Shown: piece after piece, positions 41,935 through 50,245 of the stretch | Layout: each line of letters starts with the position of its first letter | Position numbering within the stretch: the stretch's first letter is position 1 | From: an uncultured Collinsella sp. | GTDB taxonomy: Bacteria > Actinomycetota > Coriobacteriia > Coriobacteriales > Coriobacteriaceae | Direction of reading: 5' to 3' | Length of the DNA stretch: 64,000 nucleotides | Assembly: GCA_900541045.1 (NCBI GenBank) | Contig: UQID01000008.1 | Span: 20,860 to 84,859, forward strand | The notes under the pieces: generated by a model | What the model saw: the letters and a program-made list of their open reading frames with translations, nothing else | Databases searched by the model: none | Told to the model about the DNA's origin: nothing | Translations under genes and position numbers: made by a program

Positions 41935-42879
41935 GTGGCGTTCAACCATAAGCACCTGATCGACATTACCGAGTACTCCGAAGAGGACATCAAGCTCATC
42001 CTCGAGACCGCCAAGGCGTTCTCCGAGGTCAACGGGCGTGCGATCAAAAAGGTCCCCACGCTCAAGGGCAAGACCATCGTCAACATGTTCAACGAGCCCT
42101 CGACGCGCACCCGCAGCTCCTTCGAGCTCGCCGAGAAGCGTCTTTCGGCCGACAGCCTCAACTTTGGCGGCTCCTCGACCTCTACGGTCAAGGGCGAGAG
42201 CCTCGTCGACACCGTCGAGACCCTCAACGCCTATAAGATCGACTGCATCGTCGTTCGCGATAAGCACGCCGGTGCTCCCTACATCGTCACGCAGAACTCG
42301 CCCGCAAGCGTCATCTGCGCCGGTGACGGCAAGCACAACCATCCCACGCAGGCCCTGCTCGACCTGTACACCATCTGGGAGCACAAGGGTGACTTCCACG
42401 GTCTGAAGGTCGCCGTCGTCGGCGATATCGCCCACTCCCGCGTGTGCGGCTCGCTGATCCCCGCCCTTAAGATCATGGGCTGCGAGACCTACGCCGTCGC
42501 CCCCGGCACGCTGCTGCCGCCGGCGCCCGAGGTCCTGGGCTGCGACCACGTGACGAGCGACCTCGATTCCGTCCTGCCCGAGCTGGACGTCGTCTACATG
42601 CTGCGCGTGCAGCAGGAGCGCCTCGAAGGTGCCCCGTTCCCGACCATTCGCGAGTACCACAAGCTCTTCGGCCTGACCAAGGACCGCGAGAAGCTCATGA
42701 AGCCCGATGCGATCATCTGCCACCCGGGCCCCATCAACCGCGGCGTCGAGTTCGACTCCTATATGGCCGACCACCCGCAACGCTCCGTCATCCTGGAGCA
42801 GGTCTACGCCGGTATCTGCGTGCGTATGGCTATCCTGTATCTGCTGCTTGGAGGTGCCGATAATGGCCTTGCTTCTTAA
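41935..42879 (+). CDS. pyrB: Aspartate carbamoyltransferase catalytic subunit
   Basis: PyrB condenses carbamoyl phosphate and aspartate. The carbamoyl phosphate motif PSTRTRSSFELA, the HPTQALLDLYT region and the aspartate-binding HPGPINRGVE are present. GTG 41935 is chosen because GGGAGGT lies about ten bases upstream; GTG 41923 would overlap pyrR and has no Shine-Dalgarno. The 314 residues equal a normal catalytic chain. No pyrI regulatory subunit is present. The 3' end overlaps pyrC by 17 bases. Confidence 0.95.
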   Translation: MAFNHKHLIDITEYSEEDIKLILETAKAFSEVNGRAIKKVPTLKGKTIVNMFNEPSTRTRSSFELAEKRLSADSLNFGGSSTSTVKGESLVDTVETLNAYKIDCIVVRDKHAGAPYIVTQNSPASVICAGDGKHNHPTQALLDLYTIWEHKGDFHGLKVAVVGDIAHSRVCGSLIPALKIMGCETYAVAPGTLLPPAPEVLGCDHVTSDLDSVLPELDVVYMLRVQQERLEGAPFPTIREYHKLFGLTKDREKLMKPDAIICHPGPINRGVEFDSYMADHPQRSVILEQVYAGICVRMAILYLLLGGADNGLAS

Positions 42880-44152
42880 GAATGCCCACGTCGTCGACCC
42901 GTCCGTCGAGCTTGACGGTGTCGTTGACGTCCTGATTGACGGCGACAAGATCGCCGAGGTCGGCGAGAATCTCGCCGTCGAGGGAGCCGAGGTCCGCGAC
43001 CTTTCCGGCAAGTACCTCGTCCCTGGCCTGGTGGATATGCACGTTCACCTTCGCGAGCCCGGCTATGAGGTCAAAGAGGACATCGAGAGCGGTACCCGCG
43101 CAGCTGCCAAGGGCGGCTTCACCGGCGTGTGCGCCATGCCCAACACCGATCCCGTCACCGATAACGGCACCGTCGTGGAGTTCGTCAAGTCCCGCGCTGC
43201 CGAGGTCGGTCACTGCCGCGTCTATCCGTCGGGCGCCATGACCCGCGGTCTTAAGGGCGAGGCCATGTCCGAGATGGGCGATATGGTCGCCCACGGCGCC
43301 GTCGCCTTCACCGACGACGGTCGCGGCGTGCAGGGTGCGGGCATGCTCCGTCGCTGCATGGACTACGGCAAGATGTTCGGCAAGGTCTTTATGAGCCACT
43401 GCCAGGACGAGGACCTGGTCGGCCACGGCCAGATCAACGAGGGCAAGGTCTCGACCCGTCTGGCTCTCGAGGGCTGGCCGGCTGCCGGCGAGGAGCTCCA
43501 GATCGCCCGCGACATCGAGATCGCCAAGCTGACCGGTGCCAAGCTGCACATCCAGCACATCTCCACCGCCCATGGCCTGGAGATCGTGCGTGCCGGTAAG
43601 GCCGCCGGCGTTCAGGTTACCTGCGAGGCCACCCCGCACCACATGTTCCTGACCGAGAACGACCTGGACGAGACCTACAACACCTCGCTCAAGGTCAATC
43701 CGCCGCTGCGCACCGAGGAGGATGCCGAGGCCATCCGTCAGGGCGTCATCGACGGCACCGTCGACGTTATCGTCACCGATCACGCTCCCCACACCCCGTG
43801 GGAGAAGGCCCGCGAGTTCGAGCTTGCGCCCTTTGGCATGATCGGCCTCGAGACCTCGCTGTCGCTCGTGCTCACCGAGCTGGTCAACACGGGCAAGATG
43901 AGCATTGGCCGCATGGTCGAGCTCATGGCCATCAAGCCGCGTGAGATTCTGGGCCTCGACCAGGTTCAGGTCAAGGCGGGCTCCGTTGCCGACCTGACCG
44001 TGTTCGACCCCGCCGCAACCTGGACGGTTGGCGAGGACGGTTACGAGTCGCGCGCCGAGAACTCCGGTTTCGCTGGCCGCACGCTTACCGGTCGTGCCAC
44101 CGATGTGTTTGTCGGCGGTAAGCAGACGCTCGCCGACGGCTGCATCTGCTAG
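42863..44152 (+). CDS. pyrC: Dihydroorotase
   Basis: PyrC closes carbamoyl aspartate to dihydroorotate. It is of the amidohydrolase type with the zinc motif DMHVHLREPG, further metal ligands in HIQHIST and the catalytic Asp in VTDHAPHT. ATG 42863 follows GGAGGT at 42850-42855 and overlaps the end of pyrB. The 429 residues match the class I enzymes of Gram-positive bacteria. Confidence 0.96.
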   Translation: MALLLKNAHVVDPSVELDGVVDVLIDGDKIAEVGENLAVEGAEVRDLSGKYLVPGLVDMHVHLREPGYEVKEDIESGTRAAAKGGFTGVCAMPNTDPVTDNGTVVEFVKSRAAEVGHCRVYPSGAMTRGLKGEAMSEMGDMVAHGAVAFTDDGRGVQGAGMLRRCMDYGKMFGKVFMSHCQDEDLVGHGQINEGKVSTRLALEGWPAAGEELQIARDIEIAKLTGAKLHIQHISTAHGLEIVRAGKAAGVQVTCEATPHHMFLTENDLDETYNTSLKVNPPLRTEEDAEAIRQGVIDGTVDVIVTDHAPHTPWEKAREFELAPFGMIGLETSLSLVLTELVNTGKMSIGRMVELMAIKPREILGLDQVQVKAGSVADLTVFDPAATWTVGEDGYESRAENSGFAGRTLTGRATDVFVGGKQTLADGCIC

Positions 44153-44244
44153 CATAGCCTTATCGCTTTTGTGCGCGGTGCCCTTGCGGTGCCGCGCTTT
44201 CTGTTCGTTTTGACCATGCAACCGCATGGGGGATTGGAGCGTCT

Positions 44245-45036
44245 ATGCCCACACCTTCCACTGCACGCATGCACGACTTCGAGGTCGTATCGAACCAGGA
44301 GATCGCCGACGGCATCTTCTCGCTCGTCATCTCGGCCCCCAAGCTTGCAAGTGCGCTCAAGCCCGGTCAGTTTGTGAACATCGCCGTGCCCGGCGATGCG
44401 TCCTCGCTGCTTCGCGTGCCCCTGAGCTTCTGTCGCGCCGACGCCCAGGCCGGTACCGTCGAGCTGTGGTACGCCGTCGTGGGCGACGACACCCGTCGTC
44501 TGTCGCAGATGGCCCCCGGTTCCACCTCTAACCTGCTGGGCCCCGGCGGCCGCGGCTGGCTTGTGCCCGAGGGCACCAGGAAGGCGCTGCTCGTGGCGGG
44601 CGGCATCGGTGTTCCGCCCGTGCTGTGCCTTGCCGGCAAGCTTGCCGAGCAGGGTGTGGCCGTCGACGTGTGCCTGGGCTTTTGCACCGCGTCCAAGGCC
44701 GTGGGCATCGATGAGTTCCGCGCGCTGGGAGCTACGGTCAACGTGTGCACCGACGACGGCTCGTTGGGCACTCATGGCTTCTGCACCGATCCTGCCGCCG
44801 AGCTGCTTGGCGAGGGCAGCTACGACTACGTGGCTAGCTGCGGTCCCGCCGTCATGATGAAGAAGGTCGCCGCCGCTGCCGCCGAGGCCGGTGCGTACTG
44901 CGAGGTGTCGCTCGAGCGCATGATGAGCTGTGGCTTTGGCGCCTGCAACACCTGTAATGTCGAGACGGTCGACGGTATGAAGGGCGCCTGCATGTGCGGC
45001 CCCGTGTTCGATGCTTCAAAGGTGGTGGTCTTCTAG
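44245..45036 (+). CDS. pyrK: Dihydroorotate dehydrogenase electron transfer subunit
   Basis: PyrK carries FAD and a 2Fe-2S cluster and passes electrons from PyrD to NAD. The FAD-binding LLRVPLSFCRA, the NAD region LLVAGGIGVPPVL and the cysteine cluster CGFGACNTC...CMCGPVF are visible. The 263 residues fit the family. It is followed by pyrD with a one-base overlap. Presence of PyrK shows that the dihydroorotate dehydrogenase is the class 1B NAD-linked enzyme. Confidence 0.95.
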   Translation: MPTPSTARMHDFEVVSNQEIADGIFSLVISAPKLASALKPGQFVNIAVPGDASSLLRVPLSFCRADAQAGTVELWYAVVGDDTRRLSQMAPGSTSNLLGPGGRGWLVPEGTRKALLVAGGIGVPPVLCLAGKLAEQGVAVDVCLGFCTASKAVGIDEFRALGATVNVCTDDGSLGTHGFCTDPAAELLGEGSYDYVASCGPAVMMKKVAAAAAEAGAYCEVSLERMMSCGFGACNTCNVETVDGMKGACMCGPVFDASKVVVF

Positions 45037-45959
45037 TGGGTACCGTGAACATGGCCGTCGATTTCGGCGGCGTCAAGATGCAGAACCCCATCAACACCGC
45101 AGCCGGTACCTTTGGCTACGGCTGGCAGTTCCAGAACTTCTTTGATGTCTCCCAGCTGGGCGCCATCACCACCAAGGGTTGTGCTGCCGAGCCCTGGCCC
45201 GGCAACCCCGCGCCTCGTATGGCCGAGATCCCGGGCGGCATGATCAACTCCGTGGGCCTTCAGAACCCCGGCGTGGCCGCCTTTGCCCGTGAGTCCGGTC
45301 CGTGGCTCGAGCAGCTTTCCAAGGACGGTTGCCAGGTCATCTGCCAGGTTGCCGGTCATTCCGTCGAGGAGTTTGTCCGCGCGCTCGAGATGTATGTCGA
45401 GCTGTGCCCCTGGGCTGCCGGCTACGAGATCAACGTGAGCTGCCCCAATATTGCCGCCGGCGGTGCCGCCATGGGCTCCTCCCCCGAGGGCGCCTCTGCC
45501 GTTATGGCTGCCTGCCGCAAGGTGACCGATAAGCCGCTGTTCGTAAAGATGGCTCCGGTTAACGTCGCCGAGATTGCCAAGGCTCTCGAGGCCGCGGGAG
45601 CCGACGGCCTTTCGGTCATCAACTCCATCCAGGGCATGGCCATTGACGTTCATACCCGCAAGTCCCGTGTGGCCAAGCCCAAGGGCGGCCTTTCGGGCCC
45701 GCTGTGCCACCACATCGCCGTTCGCATGGTCTGGGAGGTCGCTCAGGCCGTCGATATCCCCATCAACGGTGTCGGCGGCGTCATGACGGGCGAAGATGCG
45801 GCCGAGTTTATCCTGGCCGGCGCCACCTGCGTGTCGGTCGGCATGGCCAATTTCGTCGATCCGTGCGCCTCGATTAAGATCGCGCACGAGCTCGAGGCCT
45901 GGGCGGAGTCCCAGGGCGTGAAGGACATCAACGAGCTGGTAGGTGCTTTCGAATGCTAG
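45036..45959 (+). CDS. pyrD: Dihydroorotate dehydrogenase, class 1B catalytic subunit
   Basis: PyrD oxidises dihydroorotate to orotate with FMN. The barrel shows INTAAGTFGYGW, the NSVGLQNPG loop, the active-site EINVSCPN and the phosphate-binding GVGGVMTGEDA. GTG 45036 overlaps the pyrK stop as TAGTG; GTG 45045 and ATG 45051 are alternatives. The 307 residues are typical. It overlaps pyrF by seven bases. Confidence 0.95.
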   Translation: MGTVNMAVDFGGVKMQNPINTAAGTFGYGWQFQNFFDVSQLGAITTKGCAAEPWPGNPAPRMAEIPGGMINSVGLQNPGVAAFARESGPWLEQLSKDGCQVICQVAGHSVEEFVRALEMYVELCPWAAGYEINVSCPNIAAGGAAMGSSPEGASAVMAACRKVTDKPLFVKMAPVNVAEIAKALEAAGADGLSVINSIQGMAIDVHTRKSRVAKPKGGLSGPLCHHIAVRMVWEVAQAVDIPINGVGGVMTGEDAAEFILAGATCVSVGMANFVDPCASIKIAHELEAWAESQGVKDINELVGAFEC

Positions 45960-46669
45960 AGACCGACGCCCGCGACCGCGTTATCGTCGCCCTCGACTGC
46001 GACCGTGAGCGTGCGCTCGAGCTCGCCCACGAGCTTTCTGGTCATGCCGCTTGGCTCAAGGTGGGCATGACGCTCTATTACGCTGAGGGACCCGAGATCG
46101 TCAAGACGTTCAAGGACCTGGGCTTTAAGGTCTTCCTCGACCTCAAGTTCCATGACATTCCGCATCAGGTGCGCGGCGCCGCCCGTTCTGCCTCGCTTGC
46201 TGGTGCCGACCTGCTCTCGGTCCATGGCCTGGGTTCTGGCGCCATGCTCGCTGCGTGCCGTGAGGGTGCCGAGGAAGCGCGCGAGGACCGCGCCAAGCTC
46301 GTTGCCATCACCGTGCTCACGAGCATGAACCAGGAGTCGCTGGCCGAGATTGGCGTCGAGTCGCCCGTGGCCGAGGAGGCCGCCCGCCTGGCAAAGCTTG
46401 CCCAGGCCAACGGTATCGATGGCATCGTGTGCTCTCCGATGGAGGCCCATGACATGCGCGAGCTGCTCGGCCCCGACGCGCTGATCGTGACTCCGGGCGT
46501 GCGTCCGGTGGGTGCCGCCCTGGGCGATCAATCCCGCGTGGCGACGCCCTCCCAGGCTATCGAGCGCGGTGCGAGCCACATCGTGGTGGGCCGACCCATC
46601 ACCGGTGCCGACGACCCGGTTGCCGCATTTGATGCCATCGTTGCCGAGCTGGTCGAAAACGTCGCCTAA
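45953..46669 (+). CDS. pyrF: Orotidine 5'-phosphate decarboxylase
   Basis: PyrF removes CO2 from OMP to yield UMP. It starts with VIVALDCDRERAL and has the catalytic DLKFHDIPHQV motif and the phosphate-binding VTPGVRPVG and VGRPITGADDP. The 238 residues are normal. ATG 45953 lies inside the end of pyrD. It ends the operon; pyrE and carAB are not in the window. Confidence 0.96.
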   Translation: MLETDARDRVIVALDCDRERALELAHELSGHAAWLKVGMTLYYAEGPEIVKTFKDLGFKVFLDLKFHDIPHQVRGAARSASLAGADLLSVHGLGSGAMLAACREGAEEAREDRAKLVAITVLTSMNQESLAEIGVESPVAEEAARLAKLAQANGIDGIVCSPMEAHDMRELLGPDALIVTPGVRPVGAALGDQSRVATPSQAIERGASHIVVGRPITGADDPVAAFDAIVAELVENVA

Positions 46670-46715
46670 AAGATTCCCTCAAGTCACCACTTTTGGGTCT
46701 CATTAGCACAAATTA

Positions 46716-46807
46716 GCCCCTGTGCCTGCGAAAACTTTCCCATCCTTTGTGTGGAATCGCAGGTCAGGGGCTCAACTTTGACCTCCGTATATTGCACTTT
46801 TCGCAGG
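46716..46807. repeat. Alternative-pairing inverted repeats between pyrF and mihF
   Basis: GCCCC...CCTGCGA at 46716-46731 can pair with TCGCAGG...GGGGC at 46757-46771. The element CCTGCGAAAA at 46725-46734 is also an exact reverse complement of TTTTCGCAGG at 46798-46807. The first hairpin is followed by TCAACTTT, a poor U-tract, so its value as pyr operon terminator is uncertain. Confidence 0.5.
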
Positions 46808-46837
46808 TATCGTCTAACCTATGGTGCCGTCGATTGG

Positions 46838-46867
46838 GCATTTAGTGCGTTTGACGTGCTAAAATGC
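46838..46867. promoter_or_regulatory. Dyad in the mihF promoter region
   Basis: GCATTTAGTGCG and CGTGCTAAAATGC form an imperfect dyad around TTTGA. It overlaps TTGACG and TAAAAT, which look like promoter hexamers but are too close together to be a pair. It may be an operator. Confidence 0.35.
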
Positions 46868-46909
46868 CAATTATTGCATCAGATAAAACCCAACTATTTG
46901 GAGGTTCGA

Positions 46910-47218
46910 ATGGCACTCCCTCAGCTTACCGACGAGCAGCGCAAGCAGGCTCTTGAGAAGGCTGCCGCCGCACGTCACGCCCGCGCTGAGCTTCGCGAGC
47001 AGATCAAGAAGGGCGAGAAGTCCCTCGAGTCCGTGCTCAACTCCGATGACCCCATCGCTTCCCGCATGAAGGTTTCCACCCTCATCGAGTCTCTCCCCGG
47101 TTATGGCAAGGCCAAGGCCGCCAAGATCATGGAGGAGCTCGGCATCTCCGCTACCCGTCGCGTCCAGGGCCTCGGCGTCCGTCAGCGCGAGCAGCTCCTC
47201 GAGCAGCTGACCAAATAA
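46910..47218 (+). CDS. mihF: Mycobacterial-type integration host factor
   Basis: The 102-residue basic protein is homologous to actinobacterial mIHF/sIHF, a nucleoid DNA-bending protein unrelated to proteobacterial IHF. The family pattern is RKQALEKAAAARHARAELR, then LPGYGKAKAAKIMEELGI (an H2TH motif), then the basic RRVQGLGVRQRE. ATG 46910 follows TTGGAGGTTC. It lies directly upstream of gmk and rpoZ, the same order as in Mycobacterium. Confidence 0.93.
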   Translation: MALPQLTDEQRKQALEKAAAARHARAELREQIKKGEKSLESVLNSDDPIASRMKVSTLIESLPGYGKAKAAKIMEELGISATRRVQGLGVRQREQLLEQLTK

Positions 47219-47788
47219 GTGAGCGCTCAGGATTCAAAGCTCTTTGTGATTTCTGGACCGTCAGGTGCAGGCAAGGGCACGCTCGTCACTCGTGTGCGCG
47301 AGCGCCGCTCGAACCTGGGCCTGACGGTTTCGGCTACCACGCGAGCACCACGCAAAGGTGAGGTCGACGGCGTCAACTACTTTTTTCTGACGCGCGAGGA
47401 GTTCGACCGCCGCGTGGCAAACGGTGAGTTTGTTGAGTGGGCCGAGGTCCACGGTAACTGCTACGGCACGTTGGTGAGCGAGGTCACATCCAAGCTCGCC
47501 TCTGGTTCGTCTCTGATCTTGGAGATCGATGTCCAGGGTGCCCTGCAGGTCAAGGAGCGTTTCCCCGAGGCCGTGTTGATCTTTATCAAGCCGCCTTCGC
47601 TCGAGGTGCTTCGCGATCGCCTGGTCGGTCGCGGTACCGAGACGCCCGAGACGATCGAGCTGCGTATGGCAAACGCCGCCGATGAACTTGCCCTTGCCGA
47701 CCGCTACGACGACGTCGTGGTGAATGACGATCTCGACCGCGCGACCGATGAGCTCGTTCGCGTTCTCGATATGCATGAAAGGATCTGA
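47219..47788 (+). CDS. gmk: Guanylate kinase
   Basis: Gmk phosphorylates GMP to GDP. The P-loop SGPSGAGKGT is at residues 12-21, followed by SATTRAPRKGEVDGVNYFF (in part) and the LEIDVQGALQVK strand. The start is GTG at 47219, directly after the mihF stop. The 189 residues are full length. Confidence 0.96.
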   Translation: MSAQDSKLFVISGPSGAGKGTLVTRVRERRSNLGLTVSATTRAPRKGEVDGVNYFFLTREEFDRRVANGEFVEWAEVHGNCYGTLVSEVTSKLASGSSLILEIDVQGALQVKERFPEAVLIFIKPPSLEVLRDRLVGRGTETPETIELRMANAADELALADRYDDVVVNDDLDRATDELVRVLDMHERI

Positions 47789-47793
47789 GGTCC

Positions 47794-48075
47794 GTGTCCG
47801 TTGTAAAGCCTTGCATTGACGATCTTCTGGAGAAGACCGATCACAACCGCTTCCTGCTCGCCTCGCTTGCCTCCAAGCGCGCCTGCGACATTAACAGCAT
47901 GCTGCGTGGCCAGCACAACCGCGTGCTTGCCGTCCAGGATGTCGACGACATCACCATTGCGCTTTCCGGCGCCGATACCATCTCGATGGCTATGGACGAG
48001 ATTGTCGACGGCGACATCTCCTACGACGAGGCCCGTTACGAGAAGGCGCTCGGCCACAAGGTTGCTGAAGCCTAA
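47794..48075 (+). CDS. rpoZ: RNA polymerase omega subunit
   Basis: The 93-residue protein assists RNA polymerase assembly by clamping the beta-prime subunit. It has the family pattern ...RFLLASLASKRACDINSML and the C-terminal EIVDGDISYDEARYEK. The start is GTG at 47794. Its position after gmk is the near-universal one. Confidence 0.92.
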   Translation: MSVVKPCIDDLLEKTDHNRFLLASLASKRACDINSMLRGQHNRVLAVQDVDDITIALSGADTISMAMDEIVDGDISYDEARYEKALGHKVAEA

Positions 48076-49320
48076 ATGGCAGCCCGCGTCTGCCTGGTCC
48101 ACTATCACGAGGTTGGACTGAAGGGCAAGAACCGCGCACATTTTGAGCATATCCTCATGGATAACATCAAGGCGGCCTTGGCCGCCTTTTCCGTGAATGC
48201 CGTGTCTCGAATTTCCGGTTATATCCTCGTGACCTTTAACGAGCATCAGGCCGACGTGGCGGCGCGCGTCATTCGCACCGTCCCCGGCGTTGCCCGCGTG
48301 TCCCTTGCATATCACACCAACCGCGACCCGCAGGAGTACTGCGCCGCCGCCGTGAAGGCGTTGCGCGAGTTTGGTCCCTTTGAGTCGTTTAAGGTGCATG
48401 CCAAGCGCTCTAACACCGACTACGAGCTCACCTCGATTGATATCAATCGACAGGTTGGCGAGGTGCTGTGCGAGGCGTTTCCCGATAAAAAGGTCCAGAT
48501 GCACGATCCCGACGCGATGGTGCACGTGCTGGTGGTCCAGGGTAGCGTCTATGTGTATGCGCGCTCTGAGCGCGGCGTTGGTGGCCTTCCGGTGGGGTCT
48601 GCCGGCAAGGTCGTGACGCTGCTTTCTTCGGGTATCGATTCCCCGGTGGCGACCTGGATGCTCGCGCGTCGCGGCGCGGTGTGCGTGCCGGTACATTTCT
48701 CCGGTCGTCCGCAGACGCCTGATACGAGTGAGTATTTGGTGCAGGACATCATCCGTGCGCTTGAGCCGGGTGTCCAGATCGGCCGCCTGTACGTGGTGCC
48801 GTTTGGTGATTGCCAACGTGAGATCTCGGTGACCTGCCCCAGCAACCTGCGCGTGATCATGTACCGTCGCATTATGTATTCGGTTGCTGAGCGCATTGCG
48901 CATATCGAGGGCGCCAAGGCTATCGTGACCGGTGAATCGCTCGGTCAGGTTGCTTCCCAGACGCTCGAGAACATTATGGCCGTCAACGAGGCTGTGAAGA
49001 TCCCCGTGTTCCGTCCGTTGATCGGTTCGGACAAGCAGGAGATCATCGCACGCGCTGAGGAGATCGGTACGTTTGATATCTCGACTGAGGCCGCTCCCGA
49101 CTGCTGCACGCTGTTTATGCCGCGCCGTCCCGAGACGCACGCTAAACTCGATGCCGTGCATGAGGCGTGGGAGCTGTTCGATCACGAGGAGATGATTGAG
49201 CGTTTGCTCAAACAGACTGAGTACATCGACTTCGAGAGCAACACGTATAAGGCCCCTAAGACCTTAAAACGCAAACATTCCGAGCTCGCTCCACGTGAGA
49301 TTTACCAAGATCACGAATAA
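48076..49320 (+). CDS. thiI: tRNA 4-thiouridine synthase ThiI
   Basis: ThiI adenylates U8 of tRNA and transfers sulfur to give 4-thiouridine, and contributes to thiamine synthesis in some bacteria. The N-terminal NFLD/THUMP domains cover about residues 1-165 and the PP-loop SSGIDSPVA starts the C-terminal domain. There is no C-terminal rhodanese domain, as in Bacillus, so a separate cysteine desulfurase must supply sulfur. ATG 48076 directly follows the rpoZ stop. The 414 residues are normal. Confidence 0.95.
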   Translation: MAARVCLVHYHEVGLKGKNRAHFEHILMDNIKAALAAFSVNAVSRISGYILVTFNEHQADVAARVIRTVPGVARVSLAYHTNRDPQEYCAAAVKALREFGPFESFKVHAKRSNTDYELTSIDINRQVGEVLCEAFPDKKVQMHDPDAMVHVLVVQGSVYVYARSERGVGGLPVGSAGKVVTLLSSGIDSPVATWMLARRGAVCVPVHFSGRPQTPDTSEYLVQDIIRALEPGVQIGRLYVVPFGDCQREISVTCPSNLRVIMYRRIMYSVAERIAHIEGAKAIVTGESLGQVASQTLENIMAVNEAVKIPVFRPLIGSDKQEIIARAEEIGTFDISTEAAPDCCTLFMPRRPETHAKLDAVHEAWELFDHEEMIERLLKQTEYIDFESNTYKAPKTLKRKHSELAPREIYQDHE

Positions 49321-49330
49321 TGTTGTGTAT

Positions 49331-49364
49331 AGACCGGCGGTGATTTTGCATCGTCGGTCTTTTT
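49331..49364 (+). terminator. Intrinsic terminator after thiI
   Basis: AGACCGGCGGTG pairs over 12 positions, with a few G-U pairs, with CATCGTCGGTCT, followed by TTTTC. It closes the mihF-gmk-rpoZ-thiI unit. Confidence 0.85.
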
Positions 49365-49534
49365 CTATCTGGGCATTAGGCGATAAACGGTTCATTTGTC
49401 GACGTGTGCCTGAATAAATGGACACTTTTCCGCAAGGTTTTGGTCAGCTTTTGGTTTGACCGCGAAAACCGATGTGGGCGTGCGGAGGCTGCGGCGTTCG
49501 TTTCCTGACACGATGGTGTTGGGAGGTGTTTGCT

Positions 49535-50245
49535 ATGGCGCAGCGCGAGCAACACGAACGGGTTAAACTGATGGACCGCTGGGCAGAAAAGCTGCTCGGC
49601 CATAAGGCGATGGTCGTGGCGATCCTGGTTGTCATTGCCGCCGCGAGCGGCTTGGCGATGGCAGGTTTTGGTGGTCACTCCAGCGACGTATCGTTTGAGC
49701 GTAGTGATGAGGCGAGCGCCTCGGATGTGCGCGGGGCCGGGGATGCCTCTCCTGACGATGCCGATGAGCCGTCTGCCAAGAGCTCCTCTGCTGCCGAGGT
49801 GTACGTCGATCTTGATGGCGCCGTTGTGAAGCCTGGCGTGTACCGGCTTAAAGATGGAGCACGGGTGTCCCAGGCGATTGATGCCGCCGGAGGGCTTACG
49901 GCCGAGGCGGATGTGACGGGTCTTAACCGTGCGTCCAAGATCACCGATGGTCAAAAGATCTATGTGCCGACGGTAGGGGAGCAACAAACGGCTGCGGCCG
50001 TCGGCGGCGCCGAAAGCAGCGCTTCCACGACCCCTGGTACAGGGTCTTCGTCGGGTCTTGTGAATATCAATACGGCAAGTGCGGCGGAGCTGCAGACGCT
50101 TTCGGGCATCGGGCCTTCTATGGCCCAGGCAATTATCGACGAACGGACGCAAAACGGGGCCTTTGCCTCGGTCGATGACCTTATGCGCGTATCGGGGATC
50201 GGTGAGAAGAAACTCGCCAAAATTAAAGATTGCATCTGCGTATGA
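49535..50245 (+). CDS. comEA: Competence protein ComEA
   Basis: ComEA binds double-stranded DNA outside the cell during transformation. A membrane span lies at about residues 24-44, then a Ser/Asp-rich spacer, an SLBB domain at about 90-145 (VYVDLDGAVVKPGVYRL) and a C-terminal double helix-hairpin-helix (LVNINTASAAELQTLSGIG, then RVSGIGEKKLAKIKDCI). ATG 49535 follows GGGAGGTG. The 236 residues are full length. The stop overlaps the comEC start. Confidence 0.93.
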   Translation: MAQREQHERVKLMDRWAEKLLGHKAMVVAILVVIAAASGLAMAGFGGHSSDVSFERSDEASASDVRGAGDASPDDADEPSAKSSSAAEVYVDLDGAVVKPGVYRLKDGARVSQAIDAAGGLTAEADVTGLNRASKITDGQKIYVPTVGEQQTAAAVGGAESSASTTPGTGSSSGLVNINTASAAELQTLSGIGPSMAQAIIDERTQNGAFASVDDLMRVSGIGEKKLAKIKDCICV

